Shown here piece after piece: positions 14,111 through 21,865 of a stretch of DNA of 35,443 bases. Under the pieces are notes generated by a model that worked only from the letters and a program-made list of their open reading frames with translations, made no database searches and was not told where the DNA came from. The stretch is from a virus. The stretch lies in IMG/VR virus record IMGVR_UViG_3300021197_001347, positions 1-35,443 of that record; one strand, written 5' to 3'. Position numbers and translations under genes: made by a program. Position 1 is the first letter of the stretch. Every line of letters begins with the position of its first letter.

Positions 14111-14111
14111 G

Positions 14112-14213
14112 TTAATCCGACGTTTCTATAATTCGTTGTAACAAATATTCGGGCATATAACAAAGAGCACCGTAAATGGACCAGAACACAAGATTGTAAA
14201 TTATAATTTCCAT
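14112..14213 (-). CDS. Tiny putative membrane peptide (33 aa)
   Basis: An ATG with AGGAAA upstream opens a 33-codon frame ending one base before the asparagine synthase start. The peptide is mostly hydrophobic (MEIIIYNLVFWSIYGALCYM) with a charged tail, as in a small membrane peptide. It is the first frame after the early promoter at 14238-14266. The call rests on the ribosome-binding site and position. Confidence 0.45.
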   Translation of the reverse strand: MEIIIYNLVFWSIYGALCYMPEYLLQRIIETSD

Positions 14214-14237
14214 TGTATTTCCTAAATGATATGTCTT

Positions 14238-14266
14238 ATTATACCATAATAAAGTAGTATTGTAAA
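14238..14266 (-). promoter_or_regulatory. Early-type sigma70 promoter
   Basis: Minus strand: GTTTACA (hexamer 14261-14266), 17 bases ending in ATGG, TATAAT (14238-14243). It serves the 33-aa ORF and the asparagine synthase, dCMP deaminase run. No G-run before the -35. Confidence 0.75.
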
Positions 14267-14269
14267 CAT

Positions 14270-15019
14270 CTATGCAGCAACTTTTATTAAATTATTCAGA
14301 CTAAAACGATCATTGGCAAAACAATGTAAGGATGTAGAACTGAAATGTAGATATCCAGGTCGAATACCTTCCAACTCTGCTTCTTGTATCATCCATAGAG
14401 TAAGACGGTTTGCAAAGTATAGATCATTGTGTAGATGTCGTACTACGTCGCACGAGCGCATATGATAGGAACAATGTAGTTCACCACCACGTTCCATAAA
14501 GTGCCAACCAAAGGAACATGGTACACGTTCGCCTTCGTTTGCCGCTACAATATCTTCAGGAAACCACATAGGCACATAGCACTGTCGTGTAGTAGGATCT
14601 TTCTGTAATAGCTTTACTGCATCACCAAGGTTACCAGTTTTGAATCGGATGCCATCCATACTTGGTGCCCACATCCGTTCAGGATATGAATGAGAGAATG
14701 CTTGTTGATTCTCTGACAAGTATTTATCAGTGTCTTTGAGCCACATCGTATGGGATGGAGGTGGATTCAGTGGTTCGCCGCCAGTACGTTCTTCAAAGTG
14801 TACATCTGCCCAAGGTTGGGATGCATTTAACTCCCCTGATGCTTGTTGCTTATCATCATACATCTTTGCAATCAGATTTGCATGTAGGATCTCAAGGAAT
14901 ACAGGTGGCTCAGTAGTACCTTGCCAACTACCTGTCTGAATCTCGTAACCCTGATTGAGCAGCGTTTGCCTTAGCCTTCGCAGCCCGTCGGCGAGATTGT
15001 TGGATCTTATCGTGTTCAA
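14270..15019 (-). CDS. 42: Deoxycytidylate 5-hydroxymethylase-like (gp42/ThyA family)
   Basis: A 249-residue member of the thymidylate synthase superfamily. Catalytic Cys is C168 (RVPCSFGW). The phosphate/base-binding segment HMRSCDVVRHLHNDLYFA closely resembles MRSNDVVFGFRNDYAW of T4 gp42. In that enzyme Asp179 replaces the Asn of thymidylate synthase and selects dCMP. Here D199 stands 31 residues after the Cys, the same spacing as C148 to D179 in T4. So it should make 5-hydroxymethyl-dCMP rather than dTMP, which ThyX provides. The start appears to be TTG (15019) with AAGGG upstream, overlapping the cytidylyltransferase by 92 bases. Length matches T4 gp42 (246 aa). Confidence 0.8.
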   Translation of the reverse strand: MNTIRSNNLADGLRRLRQTLLNQGYEIQTGSWQGTTEPPVFLEILHANLIAKMYDDKQQASGELNASQPWADVHFEERTGGEPLNPPPSHTMWLKDTDKYLSENQQAFSHSYPERMWAPSMDGIRFKTGNLGDAVKLLQKDPTTRQCYVPMWFPEDIVAANEGERVPCSFGWHFMERGGELHCSYHMRSCDVVRHLHNDLYFANRLTLWMIQEAELEGIRPGYLHFSSTSLHCFANDRFSLNNLIKVAA

Positions 15020-15422
15020 CTTCGTACACCCTTTCTCTTAGTCCAGAAGAGGAGAACCTATGGTTCCGTTTATTATAAAATATTTCAATGCCTAACATCT
15101 GACATTTCTCTTTGCCCGTAAAATCAAGCTGTCTGTATTCATCACCAAGTATTCGTACATTGACAGGATACATCTGTATGATATCGAGTAGATCTTCTTC
15201 AGATTGATACGGTATAATCTCATCGACATATGAGATAGTTGATAATTGTGTATACCTTTCTACAAGGGTTTGGATTGGTGAATTCTTTTCTATTCTATCA
15301 TAGCTTGGGTCTACTTGTAAACCACAAATAAGATGATCACATACACTTTTTGCTTCTCTTAACATAGAAATGTGACCCGCATGTAGCAGGTCAAAAGTAC
15401 TACAGGTAAATCCTACTTTCAT
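14928..15422 (-). CDS. Cytidylyltransferase-like nucleotidyltransferase
   Basis: A 164-residue protein of the HxGH nucleotidyltransferase family, similar to glycerol-3-phosphate cytidylyltransferase (TagD) and RfaE C-terminal domains. Motif 1 is GFTCSTFDLLHAGH (H14, H17); motif 2 is RFSSSGLR (122-129), matching the R[YF]SSSxLR signature. It would activate a phosphorylated sugar or polyol with a nucleotide. The C-terminal 30 residues are very basic (SRRRAAKAKANAAQS) and lie in the overlap with the gp42-like gene. It is coupled to the hydrolase gene by TAATG. Confidence 0.8.
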   Translation of the reverse strand: MKVGFTCSTFDLLHAGHISMLREAKSVCDHLICGLQVDPSYDRIEKNSPIQTLVERYTQLSTISYVDEIIPYQSEEDLLDIIQMYPVNVRILGDEYRQLDFTGKEKCQMLGIEIFYNKRNHRFSSSGLRERVYEVEHDKIQQSRRRAAKAKANAAQSGLRDSDR

Positions 15423-15883
15423 TATCTTCCTTTATGCTTATAAAAAATATGGTTGTCGATTTGGGTTACTTTCTCATCCATGGTTGATGCCCAGTAAGGA
15501 TCAACGTAATCAGCGTGGTAGAAAGTAGAGCCTTCAGTTAAATCAGGTATGACGCCATTATACACTAATTCTGCAAGATTGTAAATGCTTGCGTATTTTG
15601 CAGCATCAGAAGGTATATCAGATTTGCCGTCATGAGTCCAGCTGAATTGCTTATCTTCCCAAACAACATCACATATTGTATTCGGAAAGTGTTTTGAATA
15701 CATTCTATTCATAGTAACATTTGCAACTGCTATCTGACCTACATCTGATTGATTACTTGATTCAAAGTAAACATTATCAGCAAGGCACGAGATTTCAGGT
15801 GAGGCTTGACTGCGCGAATAAAGGGTAGTGCAGGCAGCAACAATACCAGCAGCCACAGCGACATTAAACAACTTAGATATCAT
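15422..15883 (-). CDS. SleB-type cell wall hydrolase with N-terminal export signal
   Basis: A 153-residue protein of the SleB/Hydrolase_2 family. The core shows the YFES motif with catalytic Glu (E41), the ANVTMNRM helix, the FSW segment (80-82) and a FYHADYVDPYWA end region. An N-terminal hydrophobic stretch (residues 5-18) can act as a signal or signal-anchor; VAAC (15-18) also fits a lipobox, so it may be a lipoprotein. It would cut peptidoglycan in the periplasm, for lysis or entry. No holin was identified nearby. A promoter-like element lies inside the gene. Confidence 0.8.
   Translation of the reverse strand: MISKLFNVAVAAGIVAACTTLYSRSQASPEISCLADNVYFESSNQSDVGQIAVANVTMNRMYSKHFPNTICDVVWEDKQFSWTHDGKSDIPSDAAKYASIYNLAELVYNGVIPDLTEGSTFYHADYVDPYWASTMDEKVTQIDNHIFYKHKGR
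15557..15585 (-). promoter_or_regulatory. Promoter embedded in the SleB gene
   Basis: Minus strand: TTTACA (15580-15585), 17 bases, TATAAT (15557-15562), all within coding sequence. It lacks the G-run but matches both hexamers and the spacing exactly, and would drive the cytidylyltransferase and gp42-like genes. Confidence 0.55.
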
Positions 15884-16191
15884 ATTTTCATTTTCCCAAC
15901 TGCGTGACGCATATTTGCTAATGCTCCAGGTATACGAGATGGATATTTACCAAGAAACGATCCAGCTTCCAGATCACCTTTACTGATATGTTCTTTATGA
16001 ATATGCTCTATATCATCATAGTTTTTGAGAAGCACCTTTGCCATATTATCAAAGTAAGCGTCCGAATAAATGGGATTGTCTTCTTGATAGTAAGCATACG
16101 AAGCCATAAGATAATGGGGAACGAGCATATTCTTTGACTTGCTAACCATAGCATTCGTATATTTTTCGTGCTTTGGTATCATATAACTCAT
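15880..16191 (-). CDS. Small protein resembling LigA domain Ia
   Basis: A 103-residue protein. Its centre (SYAYYQEDNPIYSDAYFD, residues 31-48) resembles the YxYYxxDxPxxSDAxYD signature of domain Ia of NAD-dependent DNA ligase. That domain binds the nicotinamide half of NAD. The adenylation domain with its KxDG lysine is absent, so this cannot be a ligase alone. It could bind NAD or NMN or be a remnant. It is coupled by ATGA to the upstream small gene and overlaps the hydrolase start. The resemblance is a pattern match by eye. Confidence 0.5.
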   Translation of the reverse strand: MSYMIPKHEKYTNAMVSKSKNMLVPHYLMASYAYYQEDNPIYSDAYFDNMAKVLLKNYDDIEHIHKEHISKGDLEAGSFLGKYPSRIPGALANMRHAVGKMKI

Positions 16192-16373
16192 AGAGTATTC
16201 CAGGCTTTATTCTGAAGATCCTCCATATCTTTTTGGATCTCTGTCCAATACTCGAAAGCATCTGTACGAGCTTTATCCGAACGAAAGAACACATTCGTCA
16301 TCATAATAAATTCATCATGAGGTGCATTGTAGTGCTCTTGTGCGAACTGAGCAGGTGTATAAGATTTAATCAT
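16188..16373 (-). CDS. Small hypothetical protein (61 aa)
   Basis: A 61-residue protein, all helix-like, with charged and aromatic residues (FFRSDKARTDAFEYWTEI). It is the first gene after the early promoter at 16402-16435 and is coupled to the LigA-like small gene by ATGA. No family was recognised. Confidence 0.6.
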   Translation of the reverse strand: MIKSYTPAQFAQEHYNAPHDEFIMMTNVFFRSDKARTDAFEYWTEIQKDMEDLQNKAWNTL

Positions 16374-16401
16374 TGATGTCTCCTATCTTTTGATGTATAC
16401 T

Positions 16402-16435
16402 ATTATAAGCTATTTCATATGAATTGTAAACCCCC
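16402..16435 (-). promoter_or_regulatory. Early-type sigma70 promoter
   Basis: Minus strand: GGGGGTTTACA (hexamer 16425-16430), 17 bases, TATAAT (16402-16407). The -35 region is part of the last codons of the upstream gene, encoding Gly-Phe-Thr. Confidence 0.8.
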
Positions 16436-16865
16436 TAATTTCATTTTTTCCAGATAAAATTTCATCTCGGGGAATATAATCTAATACGTCATATTTAACA
16501 ACATCTCCTTCCACAAGAGTATGTGCCCATAAGGAAGGATGAGGGTCAAACTTCCAAGGTACAATGTGATCGATCTTACCAGCTTCAAGAGCCTTTCGAA
16601 TATACTTGGAAATCTTTATTTCATTAAATCGATTTACATGTTTGAGATCACAGTTACCAAAGAAGTTGTGGGTAGTGTCAGCTTCATAGCCTTCATAGAT
16701 CGAATGCCCAGAAGAACCAATCGAACAAAGATGATGCTCAGGGAACTCAAAGTCCCATTGCCGCTCTTTATCTTTCTGAGTCATGTCAGGACGCTTATCT
16801 TTTGCGACCTGTTTGTCACGCCTATGAATAAACTCTTTTGTGACCTTACCCTTATATTTTGTCAT
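16410..16865 (-). CDS. Hypothetical protein (151 aa)
   Basis: A 151-residue protein with a very basic first 30 residues, then a region with HHLCSIGSSGHSIYEGYEADTTHNFFGNC that looks like a compact domain with several His and Cys. A hydrophilic C-terminal half follows. The His/Cys spacing could bind a metal, but no known motif is matched. Its end overlaps the next promoter. It follows the cupin gene almost directly. Confidence 0.6.
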   Translation of the reverse strand: MTKYKGKVTKEFIHRRDKQVAKDKRPDMTQKDKERQWDFEFPEHHLCSIGSSGHSIYEGYEADTTHNFFGNCDLKHVNRFNEIKISKYIRKALEAGKIDHIVPWKFDPHPSLWAHTLVEGDVVKYDVLDYIPRDEILSGKNEIRGFTIHMK

Positions 16866-17254
16866 TATGCCATCTCCGTTGGTCCGTTATCTTCGCCAGG
16901 CCATCTATCAACCTTCATCCCACCAACTGACTCACGTTTGATATCATTGTGATTAAACTCTGCCCAATACAATTCATATGCAACGCCAGATTCAATACAT
17001 TCAAACTGATGGTAAACACCAGGCTTGACCTTTGTGTAACCCCCAGGGCTAAGAATTGTTTCATCTACTAGATCGTAGTCTTTTTGCCATACGCGAATTA
17101 GCATTTTACCCGACTCGACGTAAAAACCATTCCATTTAAATTCGTGAAGGTGTTTCGAACAAACACCGCCTTTATTCATTTCGATACGATGGAACTCTAA
17201 AGCACCATTCGCTTCAATCAGTTCAGTTGTACCCCATACTTTACCAGCTATCAT
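16865..17254 (-). CDS. Cupin protein (129 aa)
   Basis: A single cupin domain. Motif 1 region HRIEMNKGGVCSKHLHEFKWNGFYVESG supplies H35 and H37. Motif 2 (SPGGYTKVKPGVYHQFECIE) supplies a His. This arrangement resembles mannose-6-phosphate isomerase or sugar-epimerase-type cupins. The ATG follows the stop of the PrimPol-like gene directly, with AGGAA as ribosome-binding site. It is a different lineage from the cupin at 1741-2073. The substrate is unknown; phosphosugar genes in the window make sugar chemistry plausible. Confidence 0.7.
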   Translation of the reverse strand: MIAGKVWGTTELIEANGALEFHRIEMNKGGVCSKHLHEFKWNGFYVESGKMLIRVWQKDYDLVDETILSPGGYTKVKPGVYHQFECIESGVAYELYWAEFNHNDIKRESVGGMKVDRWPGEDNGPTEMA

Positions 17255-18205
17255 TTAACAGTTCCTATATGCATATTCTAAAGCACGATCTGCTTCAGTT
17301 TCTAATGGACGATTTTCATACCAATTACCTGTCTCGACGTCCAGTTCTCGACAAAGGGTTGCAATCTGTGAAGCTGTGATTGGATATTCACGTTTGATTG
17401 CATTCGAGGCTGTTGCTACCATAATCTGATACATTTTGTGGTACCAACCAGTGCCTGCTATAATTCTATATTCGATTGCAAGTTTCTTCGGAAAGAAAGG
17501 ACAATCATTATAACTTGACCATACGACATTGCTATCACTCGATTCGATAGTAGATTTCCTATGATTTACTACGGCGTTTGCAAGTTCAGGAGGTAGTCGA
17601 TCGAGAAACGTGTTTCCACTCTTAGCCCTATCTACGAAAGGATGCTTAGCAAGAAGGGCAGACACATCAATAGGTTCGCCGTCACCAGAGAAGATAAAGT
17701 TATACGCATCAGAGTACGTCGCTGGTATGTAATACATTCGAGATAAGTCCTTAGTCTGGATATCTCCAATGTCGCCAAGCTCTTTATTAAGTGCGTACCA
17801 GAAATGCCCGATTGCATCTGATTCAAGCGATCCATCAAGTTCAAAGACAAGTCTAAACTTCGGTTGTGCGTCCTTAGAGCTAGCAGTGCTGTAACATACG
17901 TAACGCCAGCCAGGAACAAGCTGATTAACATAATCGTCGACTGAGCAATCAATGCTGATATCATCAACGTCAACAGCACACCACCCAGCCCAGCGCAATA
18001 CGTTCGCATTGGATCGTGTAGTATCTGCTTTATAGATTGCCGGAGAAATAAGCTCCGCATCTCTTTTACCTTTCTTCGTTTGCTCTGATAATGCATAGAG
18101 TAACTTCTCCAGCTCGTCAAAGCTAGAGAAGTTCATACGCCGGTGGGTTTTATTATCGAACGCACTCTTAAAGAGTGTGAGCGAAAAATCCGATGTTGTC
18201 GTCAT
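17255..18205 (-). CDS. PrimPol-like (archaeo-eukaryotic primase superfamily) protein
   Basis: A 316-residue protein with the layout of PrimPol domains found in phages and plasmids. Acidic motif I is CAVDVDD (D79, D81, D82). Motif II is CYSTASSKDAQPKFRLVF (about 104-121), where many relatives have STHSH. Motif III is KDLSRMYYIPA (152-162) with D153, followed by FSGDGEPIDVSALL as in VirE/D5-type PrimPols. A helical C-terminal domain (about 240-316) resembles PriCT-type regions. It may prime DNA synthesis for gp41 helicase and gp43. The His of motif II is not obvious. It overlaps the MazG gene by 38 bases. Confidence 0.65.
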   Translation of the reverse strand: MTTTSDFSLTLFKSAFDNKTHRRMNFSSFDELEKLLYALSEQTKKGKRDAELISPAIYKADTTRSNANVLRWAGWCAVDVDDISIDCSVDDYVNQLVPGWRYVCYSTASSKDAQPKFRLVFELDGSLESDAIGHFWYALNKELGDIGDIQTKDLSRMYYIPATYSDAYNFIFSGDGEPIDVSALLAKHPFVDRAKSGNTFLDRLPPELANAVVNHRKSTIESSDSNVVWSSYNDCPFFPKKLAIEYRIIAGTGWYHKMYQIMVATASNAIKREYPITASQIATLCRELDVETGNWYENRPLETEADRALEYAYRNC

Positions 18206-18581
18206 GATTAGGTCCTTCCCATCCTTCCGGCTTAATAAGATCCGGTAGGCCTAGTGGGTTAGGGCGTGATTCTTTTACGCCTGGTTCTTTGGACATATTT
18301 GCTTTGTGTACTGTATCCCAAGCTTCTTGAGGTTGAATACCGAAAGCATCAAGTGTGCCGATAGCCACAACGCATAGATCGATTAGACCATCTACAATCT
18401 CTTGTGGGTCTTTATTATCGATCGCTGTTTGTGTTTCATTTAGTTCTTCACGTAAGAAGTTCATACGAAATTCTAGGAACTTAGACATTTTCTCTTTGTC
18501 ATTAAGATTTTCCATGATCCACTGGTGTACTCCAAACTTGAAGTGCATATCCCAGATATCTTCGTGCCATTTTCTGTCCAT
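18168..18581 (-). CDS. mazG: MazG-like nucleotide pyrophosphohydrolase
   Basis: A 137-residue all-alpha NTP pyrophosphatase-like protein. The EExxE...ExxD signature is present: REELNE followed by EIVDGLIDLCVV. The end region HKANMSKE with the Lys/Asn-rich segment fits the phage MazG type. It would hydrolyse NTPs or (d)NTPs and shift host nucleotide pools, as suggested for cyanophage MazG. The ATG at 18581 is preferred (GGAG at six bases); a TTG four codons earlier opens the longer frame. It is the first gene after its own early promoter. Confidence 0.8.
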   Translation of the reverse strand: MDRKWHEDIWDMHFKFGVHQWIMENLNDKEKMSKFLEFRMNFLREELNETQTAIDNKDPQEIVDGLIDLCVVAIGTLDAFGIQPQEAWDTVHKANMSKEPGVKESRPNPLGLPDLIKPEGWEGPNHDDNIGFFAHTL

Positions 18582-18604
18582 CTTATTCTCCAATTGATGT
18601 GTGC

Positions 18605-18638
18605 ATTATACAACATTTTCTCATTGTTGTAAATCCCT
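18605..18638 (-). promoter_or_regulatory. Early-type sigma70 promoter for mazG
   Basis: Minus strand: GGGATTTACA (hexamer 18628-18633), 17 bases, TATAAT (18605-18610). It overlaps the end of the phosphomannomutase-like gene. Confidence 0.75.
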
Positions 18639-19322
18639 TAATGTATCTTTCCACGAATTAACCGGAATACATCTTGATCCAGGGATGTTTTTGAGTTCTA
18701 CTGCAAGCGTATAGTCGTTGCCACCTGGTTCCATACGATCCCCATAAAACCAACTTGGTCCTTTTATATGCTTTACAATTTGTGATTTATCTTTACCAGC
18801 TTCGAATATATCGATGCCAGTTTCACCTGCAACTTGTGCGGTTATTCCATTAAACTTATCCATAATGTCTGCTGCAAGCTTCTTTCGTTCTTCATGCTTT
18901 GTATCCCATTTCTTATACATTGCCCGTTCATCTAAATTGCATTCTCTTCCTACCACAGAAAAGTTTACCATACCACCACGATGCTCTGCATGAATACCAG
19001 TCTTAATAGGAAACTTACTTTCCGTTAGTTTTTCATTTAAATAGGATATAAGATCTCCAGGAACGTCCCACTGGTGCTTTGCAATTTGTCTGCTTTGTTC
19101 CCATATATCGTTTCCTGATTGTTGGAATACCCGCATGCAAAGATTATAAAGCGAGTAAGGTATTTGTTCAAGCGTCTTTTCTCTATCGCTTCCTGTTACT
19201 AAATAACATGCGTTGTGTGTAGCAAAATGCTCAAAAAAGTTCTGGAACTCCTGCTCCATCATGCCGCGGCTTGGGGTCAATGTTCCGTCTACGTCAAAGA
19301 TATAATTAACCAAAGAAGTCAT
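18621..19322 (-). CDS. Eukaryotic-type phosphomannomutase-like HAD protein
   Basis: A 233-residue HAD-superfamily protein that resembles eukaryotic phosphomannomutases (PMM1/PMM2) rather than the bacterial alpha-PGM type. FDVDGTLTPSR (residues 9-19) carries nucleophile D10 and acid/base D12. VTGSDREK (42-49), HRGGMVNFSVVGR (114-126), DIFEAGKDK (171-179) and FYGDRMEPGGNDY (192-204) follow in PMM order. It would interconvert mannose-6-phosphate and mannose-1-phosphate for GDP-mannose, or act as a phosphatase. Slightly shorter than PMM2 (246 aa). It overlaps the end of gene 43 by 17 bases. Confidence 0.8.
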   Translation of the reverse strand: MTSLVNYIFDVDGTLTPSRGMMEQEFQNFFEHFATHNACYLVTGSDREKTLEQIPYSLYNLCMRVFQQSGNDIWEQSRQIAKHQWDVPGDLISYLNEKLTESKFPIKTGIHAEHRGGMVNFSVVGRECNLDERAMYKKWDTKHEERKKLAADIMDKFNGITAQVAGETGIDIFEAGKDKSQIVKHIKGPSWFYGDRMEPGGNDYTLAVELKNIPGSRCIPVNSWKDTLRDLQQ

Positions 19323-21807
19323 CCATTGTTAGTTGTTCTTCAGCCTGCCATCCAATAGCTTCCAGGATCGGTTCTAATGGTTCTAGGAAGGTCTTCTCGA
19401 ACTGTTTGTTGTAATCAATATACTTATCTAGCCCAAATTCCTGTGGTAGGTAATCAGGGAATGCAATCACATTCTCCCGAATCGGATTCGGTATAAGCAT
19501 GTAAGTCCATTTAATCTTGTTGCCCTTTTGAATCTCTTCGTATTGTTTTAGGCTATGATGTTTGAGTAAGTGGTTATATAGTAGTGATGCACGTACGTGG
19601 ATCGGAGTACCTTTCGAATAGATAGTACGGCGATCGGACCACTTGTCCAATGTTGTAACCCCACGAGGGAATGCAGCTTGTTCTGGTCGGAGCTGTTTGA
19701 ATTCTTGCTTGAACTCCTGAATAAACTTTTGTGTTGCTTCCTTATCCCCAGATAGCATAGTAACAAATACTTCGCGCATCTTTGTACGGCAGATCTCTGG
19801 GGTGGATGACTTAATTGCCTCGATGCCCATGATCTTCATCTTTGGCTTTGCGTATTGTACACCTTCTGAGTTGTGTACATTGAGGATGTAACGTTTCTTT
19901 GCCTGCCATATGCCACGATCTGCAATGACCTCCCGATCCATAACCATACGGTTAATGTATGCGTTTGACTTTGTAGCAAGATCTGCCATTGATTCGGCAA
20001 ACATTGGTTTGAAATGATCTTCACACGCTTTTGATAGGAACTGTGTAGGATCTTCAGGACCAAACTTTTCTACAAACTTTGAGAAGTTTACGTAGACCGA
20101 ATCAGTATCAATAGCAATAACGTAGTCTTTATCTGTACCAAGAAGCTTATTCATCTCTTGGTTAATGGCACGTTCACACCATTTAATAATAAGCTGACCG
20201 GATAGGGTAATGCCTTCTGCAATACGTAGATCAAAGTACCTGTACCACTTGTTACCAAGTGCACCAAACAAACTGTTCAGAAGGATCTTAATTGCCATCT
20301 GTTTGTTCTCTAATCGTGATATCTCACGTTCAAGTTCTATTGTAGGATTCTTTTGGTATTTCTTTTGAGCCGCGAGCATATCGGTCTTGGCTTCTTTTCG
20401 TTCATCGTAGTACTTTATAATGATCTCAGGCATAACACCTTGACGATCGTGTGAGTACATTGAACCGTTTGCTGCCAGTGCATGTCCATTGGTATCAGGC
20501 ATTTCGTTCATATAGCCGTTCACAGATGCTGGTAACATCTTATCACGGACCAAGGTCTCTGGTGACATATTGTTTTGTACAATAATATTCGGATAGAGTG
20601 AGTTTAGATCAAATGATACTACGTGTTCGTGCATACCCAACTGTGGATCTTTTACATAGCCACCGGCAAACTTTACCTCGATCGCAGCAAGTTCTTCGCG
20701 TGCGGTCGCGGAAGGAACTGCAATCTTCTTACGATTTAGTTCACGATACACAATTGAATCCCAGATTGATGTAGTACCAAACACATCAGTCATGTTAACA
20801 CCAGCCTTATATGCCAGAGTCATAGCCAATCCAATCAGATCCATCTTATCGTCAATACGTTGTACCAACTCCACATCTTTAATGTTATAGTCAATGTACA
20901 GTTGATGATTCTCTTTATACAGATTCTTGAGTGAGCCGAACTCTTCGTAAGATAGTTTCTTTTCACCAAGTACTGCGTTTGCAATATGATTCAGTGAATA
21001 AGATTCTTGTGGACCATAGGAGTAACCGAACTTCTTAAATAGATCGAAGTAGTCTAGTTGGTTGACCCCAACAATCATATATGCATCCATATTCTGATTC
21101 TTAAACTGTATTTTCTTTTCGCGAACCACGCCCCATGGGGATAGAGACTTGACAGCTTGTTCTGAACCAATACGAAGTACACGATTAATAATATATGGCA
21201 TGTCAAAGAATCGGATGTTCCAACCAGTAATAACATCTGGATAGTCATTCTTCCACCACTTCAGAAACTTGACCAATAGTTCTTCTTCAGACTTACATTG
21301 GTTATACTGAATGAGTAGATGCTTATGTGGGGATTTTTCTACATCGTAATCTTTTACACCCCAGACCTGATATACATCAGATCGCGATGACTTACATGTA
21401 ATAGCAGTAATAGGATATGCTGCATCTTCCGGATAAGGGAAACCTTCTTCAGAGTGTACCTCGATGTCCAGATTCACAATGTTGGCTAGCTTCTTATCGA
21501 ACTGAATGTCTTCGGGAAACTTTTCAGCAATAAACTGAAAGACTGCACGATCCATACCGAAGTACTGGAATCCTTCAACGCCTTCGTACTTTTTTGTGAA
21601 GTCGCGCATTTCCCGTGGGGAGGGAAATTCAATTGGTGCAACTGGATCATTATTCATAGTACGCCAATCTGACACGCCTTGTGGATCCGCTAGGAATAGC
21701 TTTGGCTGAAAATCGTACCGATGTGAGGTGCGCTTACCGTTCTGGTTGTACCCACGATATAGGATACGATTCATGTATACGTCCACAGATGTGTAGAAAT
21801 GACTCAT
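19306..21807 (-). CDS. 43: Family B replicative DNA polymerase gp43
   Basis: An 833-residue polymerase with proofreading. Exonuclease motifs: NLDIEVH (D114, E116), GWNIRFFDMPYI (around 195-206) and YNIKDVEL (307-314). Polymerase motifs: A, FDLNSLYPN (399-407); B, KILLNSLFGALGN (507-519); C, IDTDSVY (566-572). All catalytic Asp are present. It is a little shorter than T4 gp43 (898 aa). It has a GGAG site and its own early promoter. Unlike T4, regA is not directly next to it; nuclease, methyltransferase and PP-loop genes stand between. Confidence 0.97.
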   Translation of the reverse strand: MSHFYTSVDVYMNRILYRGYNQNGKRTSHRYDFQPKLFLADPQGVSDWRTMNNDPVAPIEFPSPREMRDFTKKYEGVEGFQYFGMDRAVFQFIAEKFPEDIQFDKKLANIVNLDIEVHSEEGFPYPEDAAYPITAITCKSSRSDVYQVWGVKDYDVEKSPHKHLLIQYNQCKSEEELLVKFLKWWKNDYPDVITGWNIRFFDMPYIINRVLRIGSEQAVKSLSPWGVVREKKIQFKNQNMDAYMIVGVNQLDYFDLFKKFGYSYGPQESYSLNHIANAVLGEKKLSYEEFGSLKNLYKENHQLYIDYNIKDVELVQRIDDKMDLIGLAMTLAYKAGVNMTDVFGTTSIWDSIVYRELNRKKIAVPSATAREELAAIEVKFAGGYVKDPQLGMHEHVVSFDLNSLYPNIIVQNNMSPETLVRDKMLPASVNGYMNEMPDTNGHALAANGSMYSHDRQGVMPEIIIKYYDERKEAKTDMLAAQKKYQKNPTIELEREISRLENKQMAIKILLNSLFGALGNKWYRYFDLRIAEGITLSGQLIIKWCERAINQEMNKLLGTDKDYVIAIDTDSVYVNFSKFVEKFGPEDPTQFLSKACEDHFKPMFAESMADLATKSNAYINRMVMDREVIADRGIWQAKKRYILNVHNSEGVQYAKPKMKIMGIEAIKSSTPEICRTKMREVFVTMLSGDKEATQKFIQEFKQEFKQLRPEQAAFPRGVTTLDKWSDRRTIYSKGTPIHVRASLLYNHLLKHHSLKQYEEIQKGNKIKWTYMLIPNPIRENVIAFPDYLPQEFGLDKYIDYNKQFEKTFLEPLEPILEAIGWQAEEQLTMDDFFG

Positions 21808-21831
21808 ATAGTTTCTCCATTATGTAGTGCT

Positions 21832-21865
21832 ATTATACCAAATTTAGTTAGAGATGTAAACCCCT
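21832..21865 (-). promoter_or_regulatory. Early-type sigma70 promoter for gene 43
   Basis: Minus strand: GGGGTTTACA (hexamer 21855-21860), 17 bases ending in TTTGG, TATAAT (21832-21837), 25 bases before the polymerase start. Confidence 0.85.

Noticed and set aside
14270-15019. Naming this protein thymidylate synthase ThyA
   Set aside because: The Asn that selects dUMP is Asp here, the region matches T4 gp42, and ThyX is already present.
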